From Nocardiopsis sinuspersici (GTDB lineage: Bacteria; Actinomycetota; Actinomycetes; Streptosporangiales; Streptosporangiaceae): a DNA stretch of 64,000 nucleotides. Below, piece by piece: positions 15,846-24,534 of this stretch; position 1 is the stretch's first letter; each line of letters opens with the position of its first letter. Location: contig VWVT01000001.1 of NCBI GenBank assembly GCA_008638415.1, positions 310,001-374,000 of the forward strand. The letters are read 5' to 3'. The translations under genes and the position numbers were made by a program. Under the pieces are notes generated by a model. The model was not told the origin of the DNA, made no database searches, and worked only from the letters and a program-made list of their open reading frames with translations.

Positions 15846-17284
15846 TGATCGACTCTGACGACCTGAGCTACAAGGTCGCCGTCTGGAAGGTCACCACCTA
15901 CAAGGGCACCCGGGGCACGACCTACCGGGTGCGCTGGAAGGTCGGCACCGAGGAGTTCAAGGAGCCGTTCAAGAAGCGGGCGCAGGCGGACGCCTTCCGC
16001 TCCCAGCTCGTGCAGGCCCAGAGCAGGGGCGAGGCGTTCAGCCTGTCCAAGGGACTGCCCGTGAGCATGCTCCGGGAGGAGCGGCCGGAGATGTCCTGGT
16101 ACGACTTCGCGGTCGCCTACGTCGACCACAAGTGGCCGGACATCTCCGCCAAGCACCGGGGCAACATCGCGTTCGCCCTGATGATGGCGACGACGGCGCT
16201 GTTCACCACCGAACGGGGGATGCCGGACCCGGCGCTGCTCCGGGCCGCGCTGAGGCGTTGGGCCTACAGCAAGACCTACCGGGCGGCGGAGCGTCCACCG
16301 GAGGTGGAGGACGCCTTGCGGTGGGCCTCCCGGCACACCCGCGCGGTCGGTGAGCTGGCCGACCCGAAGGTCGCGGACGCCGCCGTGCGCGCGGCCATCC
16401 GCGACCTGGAGGGCAGGAAGCTCGTGGTCGGATCCCAGCGGCGCAACCACGGCATCCTCAAGGCCGCGCTGGCCTACGCCGTGAGCGAGGGCCTGCTCGA
16501 ACGGAACCCGATCGGGGAGCTGGAGGCCACCACGTCCCGCTCCGTCCACCAGGTCGACCGGCGGTGCGTGGTGAACCCGGAGCAGGCCCGGAACCTGCTC
16601 GACAAGGTGCGGGAGTACGGCTACGAGGAGACCGAGCGGCGACAGGGCATGAAGTCCGGTCCGCGGCTGGTCGCGTTCTTCGGGTCGATGTACTACGCCG
16701 CGCTCCGGCCCGAGGAGGCGGTGAACCTGCGCAAGCACAACCTGTCCCTGCCCGCGCCCCGGATCGACGCGACCGGCTCACCGGTCTACGACTGGGGCGA
16801 GATCTACGTGGAGGAGGTCACCCCCGACGCACGGCCGGAGTTCACCGACGACGGCACCAGCCGCGACACCCGGCGCGGCCCGAAGCAGCGCGAGGCCGGA
16901 GAGGTCCGGCCGGTCCCCTGCCCGCCGGAGCTGGCCCGGCTCTTCTGGGAGCACCTGGAGGGCTTCGGCACCGACCCGGAGGGGAGGCTGTTCACCGGCG
17001 TGCGCGGCGGTCCCCTCGCGACGATCACCTACCGGCGCGCATGGGCCTGGGCACGTGAGGAGGTGCTGAGCGAGGCTGAGGCGCGCTCTCCGCTCGCGAG
17101 GCGTCCCTACGACCTCCGGCACACCTGCGTGTCCACGTGGCTCAACGCGGGCGTCTCGGAGACGCTCGTGGCCCAGTGGGCGGGGCACAGCGTGGCCGTG
17201 CTCAAGAAGATCTACGCGAAGTGCCTCGTCGGGGAGGAGGACCGGGCCAAGCGCCAGATCGAGGAGGCCCTGCGCCGCTCCTGA
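15845..17284 (+). CDS. int: tyrosine integrase of the AICE
   Basis: 479 residues, full length for AICE integrases. The arm-binding domain includes TTYRVRWKVGTEEFKEPFKKRAQADAFR. The catalytic domain shows the box I Arg in MYYAALRPEEAVNLR, the box II segment YDLRHTCVSTWLNAG (Tyr replaces the usual first His, which is seen in other members), the second His in WAGHSVAVLKKIY and the nucleophile Tyr in KKIYAKCL. It inserts the element into tRNA-Phe and, with Xis, excises it. The gene ends 128 bp before attR. Confidence 0.95.
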   Translation: MIDSDDLSYKVAVWKVTTYKGTRGTTYRVRWKVGTEEFKEPFKKRAQADAFRSQLVQAQSRGEAFSLSKGLPVSMLREERPEMSWYDFAVAYVDHKWPDISAKHRGNIAFALMMATTALFTTERGMPDPALLRAALRRWAYSKTYRAAERPPEVEDALRWASRHTRAVGELADPKVADAAVRAAIRDLEGRKLVVGSQRRNHGILKAALAYAVSEGLLERNPIGELEATTSRSVHQVDRRCVVNPEQARNLLDKVREYGYEETERRQGMKSGPRLVAFFGSMYYAALRPEEAVNLRKHNLSLPAPRIDATGSPVYDWGEIYVEEVTPDARPEFTDDGTSRDTRRGPKQREAGEVRPVPCPPELARLFWEHLEGFGTDPEGRLFTGVRGGPLATITYRRAWAWAREEVLSEAEARSPLARRPYDLRHTCVSTWLNAGVSETLVAQWAGHSVAVLKKIYAKCLVGEEDRAKRQIEEALRRS

Positions 17285-17287
17285 ACG

Positions 17288-17309
17288 TGGCCGCGCATTG
17301 GCCGTAGGC
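17288..17309. repeat. candidate integrase arm site, right
   Basis: Lies 3 bp after the integrase stop. Differs from 3881-3902 at two of 22 positions. It contains the TTGGCCGTAGGC unit also seen beside attL. Confidence 0.5.
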
Positions 17310-17354
17310 ACCCACCGAGGCCCGCCACCGCCCACCGACAGCCACCGACGCGCG

Positions 17355-17396
17355 AAAAGGCCCCGCCATCTGTTTACACAGGTGGCGGGGCCTTTT
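17355..17396 (+). terminator. rho-independent terminator after integrase
   Basis: AAAAGGCCCCGCCA (17355-17368) pairs with TGGCGGGGCCTTTT (17383-17396), followed by T. A perfect 14-bp stem. It ends the xis-int transcript before the host tRNA gene. Confidence 0.88.
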
Positions 17397-17412
17397 TGCA
17401 TGTGTGTGGGTT

Positions 17413-17455
17413 GTGGCTAGGGGCGGGGTCGAACCGCCGACCTTCCGCTTTTCAG
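17413..17455. repeat. attR: 43-bp core inside tRNA-Phe
   Basis: Identical to 3764-3806. It lies within the 3' half of the intact tRNA-Phe gene, so insertion restored the tRNA. Confidence 0.95.
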
Positions 17456-17487
17456 GCGGACGCTCGTACCAACTGAGCTACCTAGCC
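17414..17487 (-). tRNA. tRNA-Phe (GAA)
   Basis: On the minus strand the acceptor GGCTAGG (17487-17481) pairs with CCTAGCC. The anticodon stem TCCGC/GCGGA holds the loop CTGAAAA (anticodon GAA), and the T arm GGCGG-TTCGACC-CCGCC is intact. The discriminator is A; CCA is not encoded. 74 nt. Serves as the AICE attachment site. Confidence 0.96.
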
Positions 17488-17512
17488 GCGCTCGCCGATC
17501 TCTCGGCGACAG

Positions 17513-17587
17513 CGGTCCTGACGGGATTTGAACCCGCGGCCTCCACCTTGACAGGGTGGCGAGCACTCCTAACTGCTCCACAGGACC
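17513..17587 (-). tRNA. tRNA-Asp (GTC)
   Basis: Minus strand: acceptor GGTCCTG/CAGGACC, anticodon stem CCACC/GGTGG around CTGTCAA (anticodon GTC), T loop TTCAAAT. 75 nt, CCA not encoded. It is followed downstream by tRNA-Phe in the same orientation, so the three tRNAs may be one transcript. Confidence 0.96.
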
Positions 17588-17675
17588 TTGTTCTGTTGTC
17601 ACGCCAGGTCGGTGACCCCGCGTGTGGCTGCGCTTCTCATTCTGCCAGATGTCCGGCAGTGCTCGAACCGCCTCG

Positions 17676-17748
17676 TACCCCCAACGGGATTCGAACCCGC
17701 GCTACCGCCTTGAAAGGGCGGCGTCCTAGGCCGCTAGACGATGGGGGC
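17676..17748 (-). tRNA. tRNA-Glu (TTC)
   Basis: Minus strand: acceptor GCCCCCA/TGGGGGT (terminal G-U), anticodon stem CCGCC/GGCGG around CTTTCAA (anticodon TTC), T loop TTCGAAT. 73 nt. First of the Glu-Asp-Phe cluster. Confidence 0.96.
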
Positions 17749-17844
17749 CCGTGTGACATGCCAAGCATAGGGGAGATACCCGACCAACACCAAAGTGATT
17801 CCCCCGGGCGGCCGGAATCAGCCCCACCTGCGGGAACTCCGTCG

Positions 17845-19380
17845 TCAGGGTGTGCGCTCGGCGTCGTCGGCCTTCTCCGTCGGACTCTCGTCCGGTTCTC
17901 CCACGGGGCGGTCCGGATCCGACTCGATGTGCCGCTCGACCTGCGCCGAGGTGAGGCCGACACCGCCCAGGTCGATGTCGTCGCGCGCCTGGAGGCGCCC
18001 GGTTTCGGCGTCGAAGTACAGAACCGACGCCTGGTACGGGACCGGACGGCCGGATTCGTGATCCAGGCCACGCAGCCCGGCGCCGCCGGTGGATCCCTGC
18101 ACCAGGAACCTGGTGCCCAGGCCGGTCAGCTCGGTGGAGCGCAGGTGCTCGCCACCCGTCAGGACCAGGGGCACCACCCCGTCGAACGCCTCCGCCTGCG
18201 TGCGCGTGTGCATGAGGACCACGTCCACGTCCTCCTTGGAGCTGATCACCTTCTCGGCCTCCTCCTCGCCCTGGGCGGCCACCTCGGCGGCGTCCGGGTT
18301 GAGGCGGGCCGCGTCCGGGGCGTACCTGGGGTCCCCCGATCCGTAGAAGGTCAGGCCGCCCACCTCCTGGACCTCGCCGTCCAGCACCACGGCGTTCTCC
18401 TGCGCCGCCACGGCGCGCTGCGTGCCCATGGAGTCGTGCTGGCCGCGCACCCACACGTACGGGACGTCCAGCTCGCCGATCTCCTCGACGAACACGTCCT
18501 CGGCCGCGCTGCCGCGGTCGGTGATGTCTCCCGAGTCCACCACCATGTCCGCCCCGTACTGCTTCAGGAGCGTGCTGATGATGCTCCACGACGCCGGGTT
18601 CAGCTGGATGTCGGACACGTGCAGCACACGGATCACCGACTCGTCCTCCTCGTAGAGGGGGAGGGTGGAGGTGGCCTCGTAGATCATCGCGACGTTGCCG
18701 ACCAGGCCCGCCAGCTGTTCCTGGTACTGGCTGAACCGGCCCACCACCTCCTCGGCGCTGCCCACCACCTGCGGTGCTCCCGCGATCAGGCCCGTGTAGC
18801 GGGGCTCGGCGATGGAGCTGGGGTTGAAGGTGTTGGCGGCGACGGCGCCGGAGGCCGCGAGCACGCTCAGCGAGACGAGCGCGCTGGCCAGGGCCCGCCA
18901 CACGTTCCGGAAGAGCAGGAGCCCCGTCAGGGCCGCGCCGAGGACCGCGACGAGCACCGCGCGCACCAACAGGTCGATGACCCCGGCGCGCAGGTCGGAG
19001 CCGATGCCCGCGGCCATGCGGTTGATGGCGTCGGGGTCGGCGAAGACCTTCTCGGCGGCGGACAGGCGAATGTCGGTGATGGTCGCCTCGAGCTTGAGGG
19101 GGGCGTCGTGGGTGTCGAAGGCCAACTGCCCCAGCGGGGCGACGTTGACGACCGTCTCACCGTGCCACTGGGGGCTCAGCCCCAGCGTGACGTCGGCGGG
19201 GCCGATGGGGGTGACCACCTGCCCGCCCAGCGCCAGGCCGAGCCAGCCCCCGACCAGGCCCGCCACGACGACCCATACCCACCTCCACGCGCGCCCCGCA
19301 CGCAGCCGGTCGAAGGTGCCGCGGAGCCGGCGGAGGGCCCCACGGAGGTCGTACCCGCGGATCGCTTCCCAAGACAACAC
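17845..19380 (-). CDS. membrane-anchored metallophosphoesterase-like protein with altered motifs
   Basis: 511 residues. The N-terminus has a helix (WVWVVVAGLVGGWLGLALGG), and another pair lies near 135-185 (LLVRAVLVAVLGAALTGLLLF). The C-terminal half is a calcineurin-like phosphoesterase domain, but its motifs are changed: VSDIQLN (about 257) has Gln where the family has His, GDITDRG is normal, GQHD replaces GNHD, and GGEHLRS replaces GHTH. Several metal ligands are therefore missing or swapped, so activity may be lost or depend on fewer metals. The Asp/Glu-rich C-terminal tail is disordered. Function unknown, with the membrane part suggesting an envelope role. It stands alone, upstream of the tRNA cluster. 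Confidence 0.8.
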   Translation of the reverse strand: MLSWEAIRGYDLRGALRRLRGTFDRLRAGRAWRWVWVVVAGLVGGWLGLALGGQVVTPIGPADVTLGLSPQWHGETVVNVAPLGQLAFDTHDAPLKLEATITDIRLSAAEKVFADPDAINRMAAGIGSDLRAGVIDLLVRAVLVAVLGAALTGLLLFRNVWRALASALVSLSVLAASGAVAANTFNPSSIAEPRYTGLIAGAPQVVGSAEEVVGRFSQYQEQLAGLVGNVAMIYEATSTLPLYEEDESVIRVLHVSDIQLNPASWSIISTLLKQYGADMVVDSGDITDRGSAAEDVFVEEIGELDVPYVWVRGQHDSMGTQRAVAAQENAVVLDGEVQEVGGLTFYGSGDPRYAPDAARLNPDAAEVAAQGEEEAEKVISSKEDVDVVLMHTRTQAEAFDGVVPLVLTGGEHLRSTELTGLGTRFLVQGSTGGAGLRGLDHESGRPVPYQASVLYFDAETGRLQARDDIDLGGVGLTSAQVERHIESDPDRPVGEPDESPTEKADDAERTP

Positions 19381-19473
19381 ACCCCCATCATGCCGTCGTG
19401 GGAGGCCGTTCCCAATGTTTCCTCCCCTCCAGAGTGTTATGTCTCTTCCGGCGGGCGGCGCTCAGGCAGCACA

Positions 19474-19824
19474 ATGGCGGGTGTGGTGGAACTGACACGC
19501 AGGGACTTCGAGGAACTGGTCGCCGACGCCCTGGACCAGATCCCGTCCGAGCTGGCGGGGCTGATGGACAACGTGGTGATCACCGTCGAGGAGGAGTCCC
19601 CGGACGGGCTGCTCGGCCTGTACGAGGGCATCCCGCTGACCGAGCGCGGGGACGCCTACTTCGGCGTACTGCCCGACCAGATCTTCATCTACCGGCACAA
19701 CATCTGCGCCTTCTGCGAGAGCCCCGAACAGGTGGTGGAGGAGGTCCTGGTCACCGTGGTGCACGAGATCGCGCACCACTTCGGGATCGACGACGCCAGG
19801 CTGACCGAACTCGGCTGGGGGTGA
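19474..19824 (+). CDS. metallopeptidase family protein (PF06262-like, minimal zincin)
   Basis: 116 residues from ATG 19474. The C-terminus has the zinc motif HEIAHHFGIDDARLTELGW: HExxH plus a downstream Asp as third ligand, as in the small actinobacterial zincins. The N-terminal segment RRDFEELVADALDQIPSELAGLMDNVVITVEEE matches the start of the family. Cytosolic, substrate unknown. A GTG four codons later would remove little. Divergent from the phosphoesterase-like gene. Confidence 0.88.
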   Translation: MAGVVELTRRDFEELVADALDQIPSELAGLMDNVVITVEEESPDGLLGLYEGIPLTERGDAYFGVLPDQIFIYRHNICAFCESPEQVVEEVLVTVVHEIAHHFGIDDARLTELGWG

Positions 19825-20166
19825 GCCGCCACGCCCGCCCGGCCCCCGCTCCCGTACCGCGGCTCCCGTGAGGGGCGCGGAGGACGCTACTCGCGACTCT
19901 CCGTAAAGGCCAGGGAACTATTAGCGCATACCTGGCATTCCTGGTCATCCCGAGATCTCTTGCTCAAATATCCCTGCCAGGGAGAACAATCCGTTCATGA
20001 CCTGCGGAGGACGCGACCGAATCCGCTCCAGCATTCCTTACTCACAGCAACGAATCAGACACGAATTTCCGGAAAAGGCTTGCGATGAGGGCCACCTTCC
20101 GGAACTGTTGGTTATTGGGACACGACACAGCGTGATTACAACCCTGTAACAGTAAGGGAGTGCCGG
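19825..20166. other. intergenic region upstream of MFS gene, with one palindrome
   Basis: No gene seen in these 342 bases. TTACA-ACCC-TGTAA at 20136-20149 is a perfect inverted repeat 17 bp before the MFS start, a possible operator. AAGGGAG at 20154 is the ribosome site. Confidence 0.5.
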
Positions 20167-21471
20167 GTGGCCAATCCGCGCCTCGACAACACACCTGACA
20201 ACGAGGACCACGAGTCCTCGAGCGCCCCCAACAACAACGACGACTGGCGGAGCAGCTACCGCGACGTCATGGCGATCGGAGAGTTCCGCTCCGTCTGGCT
20301 CGCCCACGCGCTGTCGATGATCGGCACGAACCTGCTGAACATCGCCACCAGCGTCCTCGTCTTCCAGGTGACCGGATCGGCGCTCGCCGCGGGCGTCACC
20401 CTGGCCCTGACCTTCCTGCCGCCGATCATCAGCCCCCTGATCGCGGGACTCGCCGACCTCTTCCCCCGTCGACGCGTCATGATCGCCTGCGACATCGCGC
20501 GTGCGGCCGTCATCGTGCTCATCGGTATCCCCGGCATGCCGATCTGGGCCATCTGGATACTGCTGTTCTGCTCGGTGCTGCCGTCGATCCCCTTCGCCGC
20601 GGCCCGGGCGGCGATGATGGCCGAGATCGTCCAGGGCGAGCGCTACGTGGCGAGCACCGCCATCATCCAGCTGACCTCGCAGATCGGCATGCTCGCCGGT
20701 CTGGTCGCCGGCGGCGTGATCGTCTCCTACGTGGGCCCCAACATCACCGTGATGTCGACCGGCATCCTCTTCGTGCTGTCCGCCGTCGTCGTGCTGCTGG
20801 GGGTCAAGGCCCGTCCCTCGCCCCACGCGGACAAGGAGGACCGCCCCGGGTTCCTGGCCATGACCCGCGACGGCGCCAAGCTCGTCTTCGCCGATCCCCG
20901 TCTGCGCACCCTGGCGCTGCTCGCCTGGCTCGCCGGGCTGTACGGCATCCCCTACGGCCTGGCCAACCCCATGGCCCAGGAGATCGGCGCGGGTCCGGCC
21001 GCCGCCGGGTTCATCATGGCGGGCGCCCCGATCGGAGCCTTCGCCGGCGGGCTCGTCCTGACACGGATCATCCCGCCGCCCACCCGTATGCGCCTGCTCG
21101 GCCCGCTGGCGGTGCTCACCTGTGTGCCCCTGCTGCTGTGGCTGACCGGCCCGCCGCTGTGGCTGATGGTGACGGCCCTGGCGCTCTGCGGCGTCGCGGG
21201 CTCCTACCAGTTCGTGGCCAACGCGGCCTTCGTACTGTGCGTGCCCCAGGAGGGCCGCGGTCTGGCCTTCGGACTGGTCGCGGCGGGACTCCAGGCGGCA
21301 CAGGGCGTGGGCATCCTGGTCGCCGGGTTCTTCGCCGAGCACTTCGGTACCGGAGTCGTCATCGCGTCGGCCGGTGTCCTCGGCGTCGTCTGCGCGGCGC
21401 TGCTGTCGATCCCGTGGTCGCGGATGGCCGGGCAGACCATCGAACGGATGAACGCGACCGGGAACGCCTAG
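20167..21471 (+). CDS. MFS transporter, NRE/enterobactin-exporter-like
   Basis: 434 residues from GTG 20167 with AAGGGAG upstream. A hydrophilic Asn/Asp-rich head of about 35 residues is followed by 12 predicted helices. Between helices 2 and 3 is the MFS loop ADLFPRRRVMIACD. The overall look (VWLAHALSMIGTNLLNIATSVLVFQVTGSALAAG) is the MFS_3 subgroup, often drug or siderophore exporters. Substrate not predictable. A palindrome directly upstream suggests a dedicated regulator, but none is adjacent. Confidence 0.88.
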   Translation: MANPRLDNTPDNEDHESSSAPNNNDDWRSSYRDVMAIGEFRSVWLAHALSMIGTNLLNIATSVLVFQVTGSALAAGVTLALTFLPPIISPLIAGLADLFPRRRVMIACDIARAAVIVLIGIPGMPIWAIWILLFCSVLPSIPFAAARAAMMAEIVQGERYVASTAIIQLTSQIGMLAGLVAGGVIVSYVGPNITVMSTGILFVLSAVVVLLGVKARPSPHADKEDRPGFLAMTRDGAKLVFADPRLRTLALLAWLAGLYGIPYGLANPMAQEIGAGPAAAGFIMAGAPIGAFAGGLVLTRIIPPPTRMRLLGPLAVLTCVPLLLWLTGPPLWLMVTALALCGVAGSYQFVANAAFVLCVPQEGRGLAFGLVAAGLQAAQGVGILVAGFFAEHFGTGVVIASAGVLGVVCAALLSIPWSRMAGQTIERMNATGNA

Positions 21472-21480
21472 GGCCCCGCG

Positions 21481-21501
21481 CGGCGGGCTGTGCGCCCGCC
21501 G
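21481..21501 (+). terminator. hairpin after MFS gene
   Basis: CGGCGGGC (21481-21488) pairs with GCCCGCCG (21494-21501) over a 5-nt loop, 10 nt after the MFS stop. No U tract. Confidence 0.6.
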
Positions 21502-21632
21502 GACACGTTCTGGTGTCTAGTGCTCCTTGGCGCACTCCGCGGGGGTGTCGCGGGTCTCCTCGACCTCGCGCTCCTCCCGCGGAGCGCGCAGCTCACGGCG
21601 TTCCCAGCCCGGTTGTGCTCTGAGGGTCCACA

Positions 21633-21893
21633 TCAGTTCTCGCTCGGCTTTCCCTGGAAGTTGCGGATGATCTGCTCCAGCAAGGAGCGCTTCTCGTTCT
21701 CGGCCGGCATGATCAGCCAGGCCAGGATGTAGACGAAGACGCCGCTGAACCCGAGGGCCGTCAGGACCACGAAGGCCAGGCGGACGATGGTGGAGTCGAT
21801 GTTGAGGAACTCGGCGATCCCGCCGCACACGCCGGCCAGGTACCGGTCGGAACCACTGCGTCGGAAGCGCTTGTTCTGGTAGCTCTCGTTCAT
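21633..21893 (-). CDS. PspC-domain membrane protein
   Basis: 86 residues from ATG 21893 (a longer frame upstream lacks family similarity). The sequence RFRRSGSDRYLAGVCGGIAEFLNIDSTIVRLAFVVLTALGFSGVFVYILAWLIMP is a full PspC domain with its amphipathic start and one or two helices, followed by a charged tail. PspC proteins act in envelope-stress sensing. No pspA or pspB lies nearby. Confidence 0.92.
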   Translation of the reverse strand: MNESYQNKRFRRSGSDRYLAGVCGGIAEFLNIDSTIVRLAFVVLTALGFSGVFVYILAWLIMPAENEKRSLLEQIIRNFQGKPSEN

Positions 21894-22141
21894 GTCTCCA
21901 GCTTGCCCCCTTCCCACGACGATTCCCATCGGGGACAGCCCTGGGCCTCCCCTGACATCCCCCCGAGCCCCCTGGAGGGGCCCGGATACGGGATGCCCGG
22001 GCACCCCTGGGAGGTTGGACGGCCGAGGAGGCGAAGGCGTTCCTGAGGCGTGGGACACATCATGGGGCACGGCCTCCCCGGCCGGCGGGAGCCCCGCGCC
22101 CGTGCGGTGGGTCCATGCGCCCGCGCGGTGGGAGCCGCCCC

Positions 22142-23740
22142 CTACACGGAGTCCCTGACGTCCCCGCCCCTGACGTCCCTCCCCTCACGGGGGCCGCTCT
22201 CCGCTCCCTCCGTGCTCTCCTTGCCCTGCTCCGTGCCGCCGACGGTGGTGGCCAGCGGCTTCTCGGTGATGAACCAGGAGAGCGCGAATCCGACCAGGGC
22301 GATCGGAACCACGTAGAGGAAGATCGGGGGCAGCGCACCGGCGAAGGCGTGCACGACGAACTCGCGCACCGGGCCGGGCAGGCCCTGCAGCATCTGCGGG
22401 GTCATGGAGCTGATCCCGGCCTCACCGCCCTCGAACTCCAGGCTTCCGCCCGGTATGCCGGCCATCCGCTCGTTGAGACGGGACACGAAGACCGATCCGA
22501 ACACGGCGATGCCGAAGGACGCACCGATCTGGCGGAAGTAGTTGTTCGCCGAGGTGGCGGCACCGAGGTCGCGCCGGGGAGCCGTGTTCTGCACGATCAG
22601 CACCAGGTTCTGCATCACCATGCCCACGCCCAGACCCATGACCAGCATCGCCGAGCCGTTGTAGAGGTAGGGGGTGTCGGCGTCCATCCGGGAGAGCAGG
22701 ACCAGGCCTACCGTGATGATGGCGGTGCCGATGATGGGCCAGTGCTTGTAACGGCCGGTGGCGGAGATGAGGCGACCGGTCGTGATGGTGCTGATGAGCA
22801 TGCCGAGCACCATCGGGAGCATGAGCAGCCCGGACTCGGTCGCGGTGGCGCCCTTGACCATCTGCAGGAACGTGGGCAGGTAGGAGACCGTGGAGAACAT
22901 CGCGATGCCCACCGTGATACCGATCAGCGCGGTGAGGACGAAGTCGCGGTCACGGAACAGGCGCAGCGGGATGATCGGCTCGGCCGCACGCCGCTCCACC
23001 AGCACGAACAGGAACGCCGCCGCGATCGCCGCCGCCCCCAGTCCGAGGATCTGCGGGCTCACCCAGTCGTAGGTGTGGCCGCCCCAGCTGGTCAGCAGCA
23101 CCAGGCACACGCTCGTGGCGGCCAGGAGAACGGTGCCCGTGTAATCCAGCTTCGGCCTGGGCCCCTCGGGCTTGGGCAGGCGGATCATGGTCGCCGCCGC
23201 GACCAGGGCGACCGCTCCCAGGGGCAGGTTGATGTAGAAGATCCAGCGCCAGTCCAACTGGTCGGTGAAGAAGCCGCCGAGCAGCGGACCGGCGATCGAG
23301 GAGACCCCGAACACGGCGCCCATGATGCCCATGTACTTGCCGCGTTCCCGTGGGGAGACGACGTCGGCGATGATCGCCTGGGCGCTGATCATCAGACCGC
23401 CGCCCCCGATGCCCTGCAGGGCGCGGAAGAGGATGAGCTGGGTCATGTCCTGGGCGAGCCCCGACAGCACGGAACCGAGCAGGAAGACCACGATCGCGAA
23501 CAGGTACACGTGGCGGCGGCCGAAGATGTCGCCCGCCTTGCCGTAGATCGGCATGCCGACGGTGGCCGCGAGCATGTACGCGGTGACGACCCAGGACAGG
23601 TGCTCCAGGCCGTTGAGCTCACCCACGATGGTGGGCAGGGCCGTCGCGACGATGGTCTGGTCCAGGGAGGCCAGCAGCATCGTCAGGATGATCGCCAGGA
23701 AGATCCAGCGCAGCCTGGTGCGGCTGGGGGTGGTGGGCAT
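22142..23740 (-). CDS. MFS multidrug exporter, DHA2 (EmrB/QacA) family
   Basis: 532 residues with 14 predicted helices, the DHA2 number. Signatures: LDQTIVATALPTIVGEL in helix 1, GDIFGRRHVYLFAIV (loop 2-3), LFRALQGIGGGGLM (motif B region) and GPLLGGFFTD (motif C, antiporter). A proton-driven drug exporter in the cytoplasmic membrane. The TetR gene upstream in the same orientation, 49 bp away, is the probable repressor. The C-terminal tail is Gly/Arg/Asp-rich. Confidence 0.93.
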   Translation of the reverse strand: MPTTPSRTRLRWIFLAIILTMLLASLDQTIVATALPTIVGELNGLEHLSWVVTAYMLAATVGMPIYGKAGDIFGRRHVYLFAIVVFLLGSVLSGLAQDMTQLILFRALQGIGGGGLMISAQAIIADVVSPRERGKYMGIMGAVFGVSSIAGPLLGGFFTDQLDWRWIFYINLPLGAVALVAAATMIRLPKPEGPRPKLDYTGTVLLAATSVCLVLLTSWGGHTYDWVSPQILGLGAAAIAAAFLFVLVERRAAEPIIPLRLFRDRDFVLTALIGITVGIAMFSTVSYLPTFLQMVKGATATESGLLMLPMVLGMLISTITTGRLISATGRYKHWPIIGTAIITVGLVLLSRMDADTPYLYNGSAMLVMGLGVGMVMQNLVLIVQNTAPRRDLGAATSANNYFRQIGASFGIAVFGSVFVSRLNERMAGIPGGSLEFEGGEAGISSMTPQMLQGLPGPVREFVVHAFAGALPPIFLYVVPIALVGFALSWFITEKPLATTVGGTEQGKESTEGAESGPREGRDVRGGDVRDSV

Positions 23741-23789
23741 GGGACTCCGTTCGCCTGCTAGGAGGCCCCGAGGGGCCGGAGTGCCCCGG

Positions 23790-24404
23790 TCAGCCGTTGG
23801 GCGCGGACGGCCCGTAGGCCTCGCCCAGATGACGGAAGGCCGCGCGGATCTTGGCGCGGACGTCCGCGGTCTCCTCGCTCTCCGAGAAGTGGAGGCTCTT
23901 CATGGTGTGGCGCATCACCGACATGGCCGACGCGGCGACCAGGAGGGGACGGTCGTCCCCGGCTGAGGCGCCGGTCCGCTCGGCGATGGCCGCGGCGAGT
24001 TCCATTTCCACGTTGTGGAAGCGGGCGAGCATGCCGCGCACGAGCTGAGGCTCGCGTTCCATGAGTTCCCTGCGCAGGCGCATGTCGGCGCGCTGCGTGG
24101 CGAGATCGTCGGTACTGACCAGGAACGTGATCAGCACGGTGATGAGGTCCTCGACGAAGTCGCCGGTGGGTCCGCCACCGACGAACTCCCGCCGTGCCTC
24201 CTCGTCGGGAGTCTCCGGAACGTCGCCGAGGAGGGCGTCCTCCTTGGTGGCGAAGTAGTTGAAGAAGGTCCGGGTGGAGACGTCGGCCTCGGCCGCGATC
24301 TCCTCCACCGTCACGTTCTCCAGACCGCGCTCCAGGGTGAGGCTCACGGCCGCGTCCTGGAGCGCGCGGCGCGTGGCCTGCTTCTTGCGTTCGCGCAGTC
24401 CCAA
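23790..24404 (-). CDS. TetR-family regulator of the adjacent exporter
   Basis: 204 residues. I chose TTG 24404 because GGGGGAGG lies 5 nt upstream and the protein then starts MGLRERKKQATRRAL, a standard TetR beginning; GTG 24422 and TTG 24428 are weaker. The HTH is NVTVEEIAAEADVSTRTFFNYFATKEDALL. The ligand domain is helical throughout. It precedes the DHA2 exporter in the same direction, so it probably represses itself and the exporter through the TTGCA-N5-TGCAA site just upstream. Confidence 0.9.
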   Translation of the reverse strand: MGLRERKKQATRRALQDAAVSLTLERGLENVTVEEIAAEADVSTRTFFNYFATKEDALLGDVPETPDEEARREFVGGGPTGDFVEDLITVLITFLVSTDDLATQRADMRLRRELMEREPQLVRGMLARFHNVEMELAAAIAERTGASAGDDRPLLVAASAMSVMRHTMKSLHFSESEETADVRAKIRAAFRHLGEAYGPSAPNG

Positions 24405-24431
24405 TGGTCCTCCCCCGTGCACGACCAATTA

Positions 24432-24446
24432 TTGCAGACCATGCAA
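24432..24446. promoter_or_regulatory. TetR operator candidate
   Basis: TTGCA-GACCA-TGCAA is a perfect 5+5 inverted repeat 28 bp upstream of the TetR start, within an AT-rich promoter-like stretch. Confidence 0.55.
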
Positions 24447-24534
24447 ACTTTCTCAACAGGTACTTTTGCGGGACGGAAGCCGCATGCTCCGGGGCGGCCG
24501 GTGCGGCCCCACCGGCGCGGGGCCGCACACGCGC

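Larger units (their letters stand above)
3764..17455. mobile_element. AICE-type integrative conjugative element in tRNA-Phe
   Basis: A perfect 43-bp direct repeat (3764-3806 and 17413-17455) brackets 13.7 kb. The right copy is part of the intact tRNA-Phe(GAA), and the left copy is only its 3' end from the anticodon loop on, which is the expected outcome of tyrosine-integrase insertion in a tRNA gene. Next to the right end lie integrase and excisionase genes. Inside are an FtsK/TraB-type DNA pump, a replication initiator/loader pair, small membrane proteins and a GntR regulator. This gene set defines actinomycete integrative and conjugative elements of the pSAM2 class. No broken core gene was seen, so the element may be active. 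Confidence 0.93.

Noticed and set aside
17404-19473. Long in-frame extension upstream of the small metallopeptidase
   Set aside because: It crosses three tRNA genes and lies antisense to the phosphoesterase-like gene. The family starts near ATG 19474.
22115-23761. 548-residue plus-strand open frame
   Set aside because: Antisense of the DHA2 exporter; composition is that of a shadow frame in high-GC DNA.
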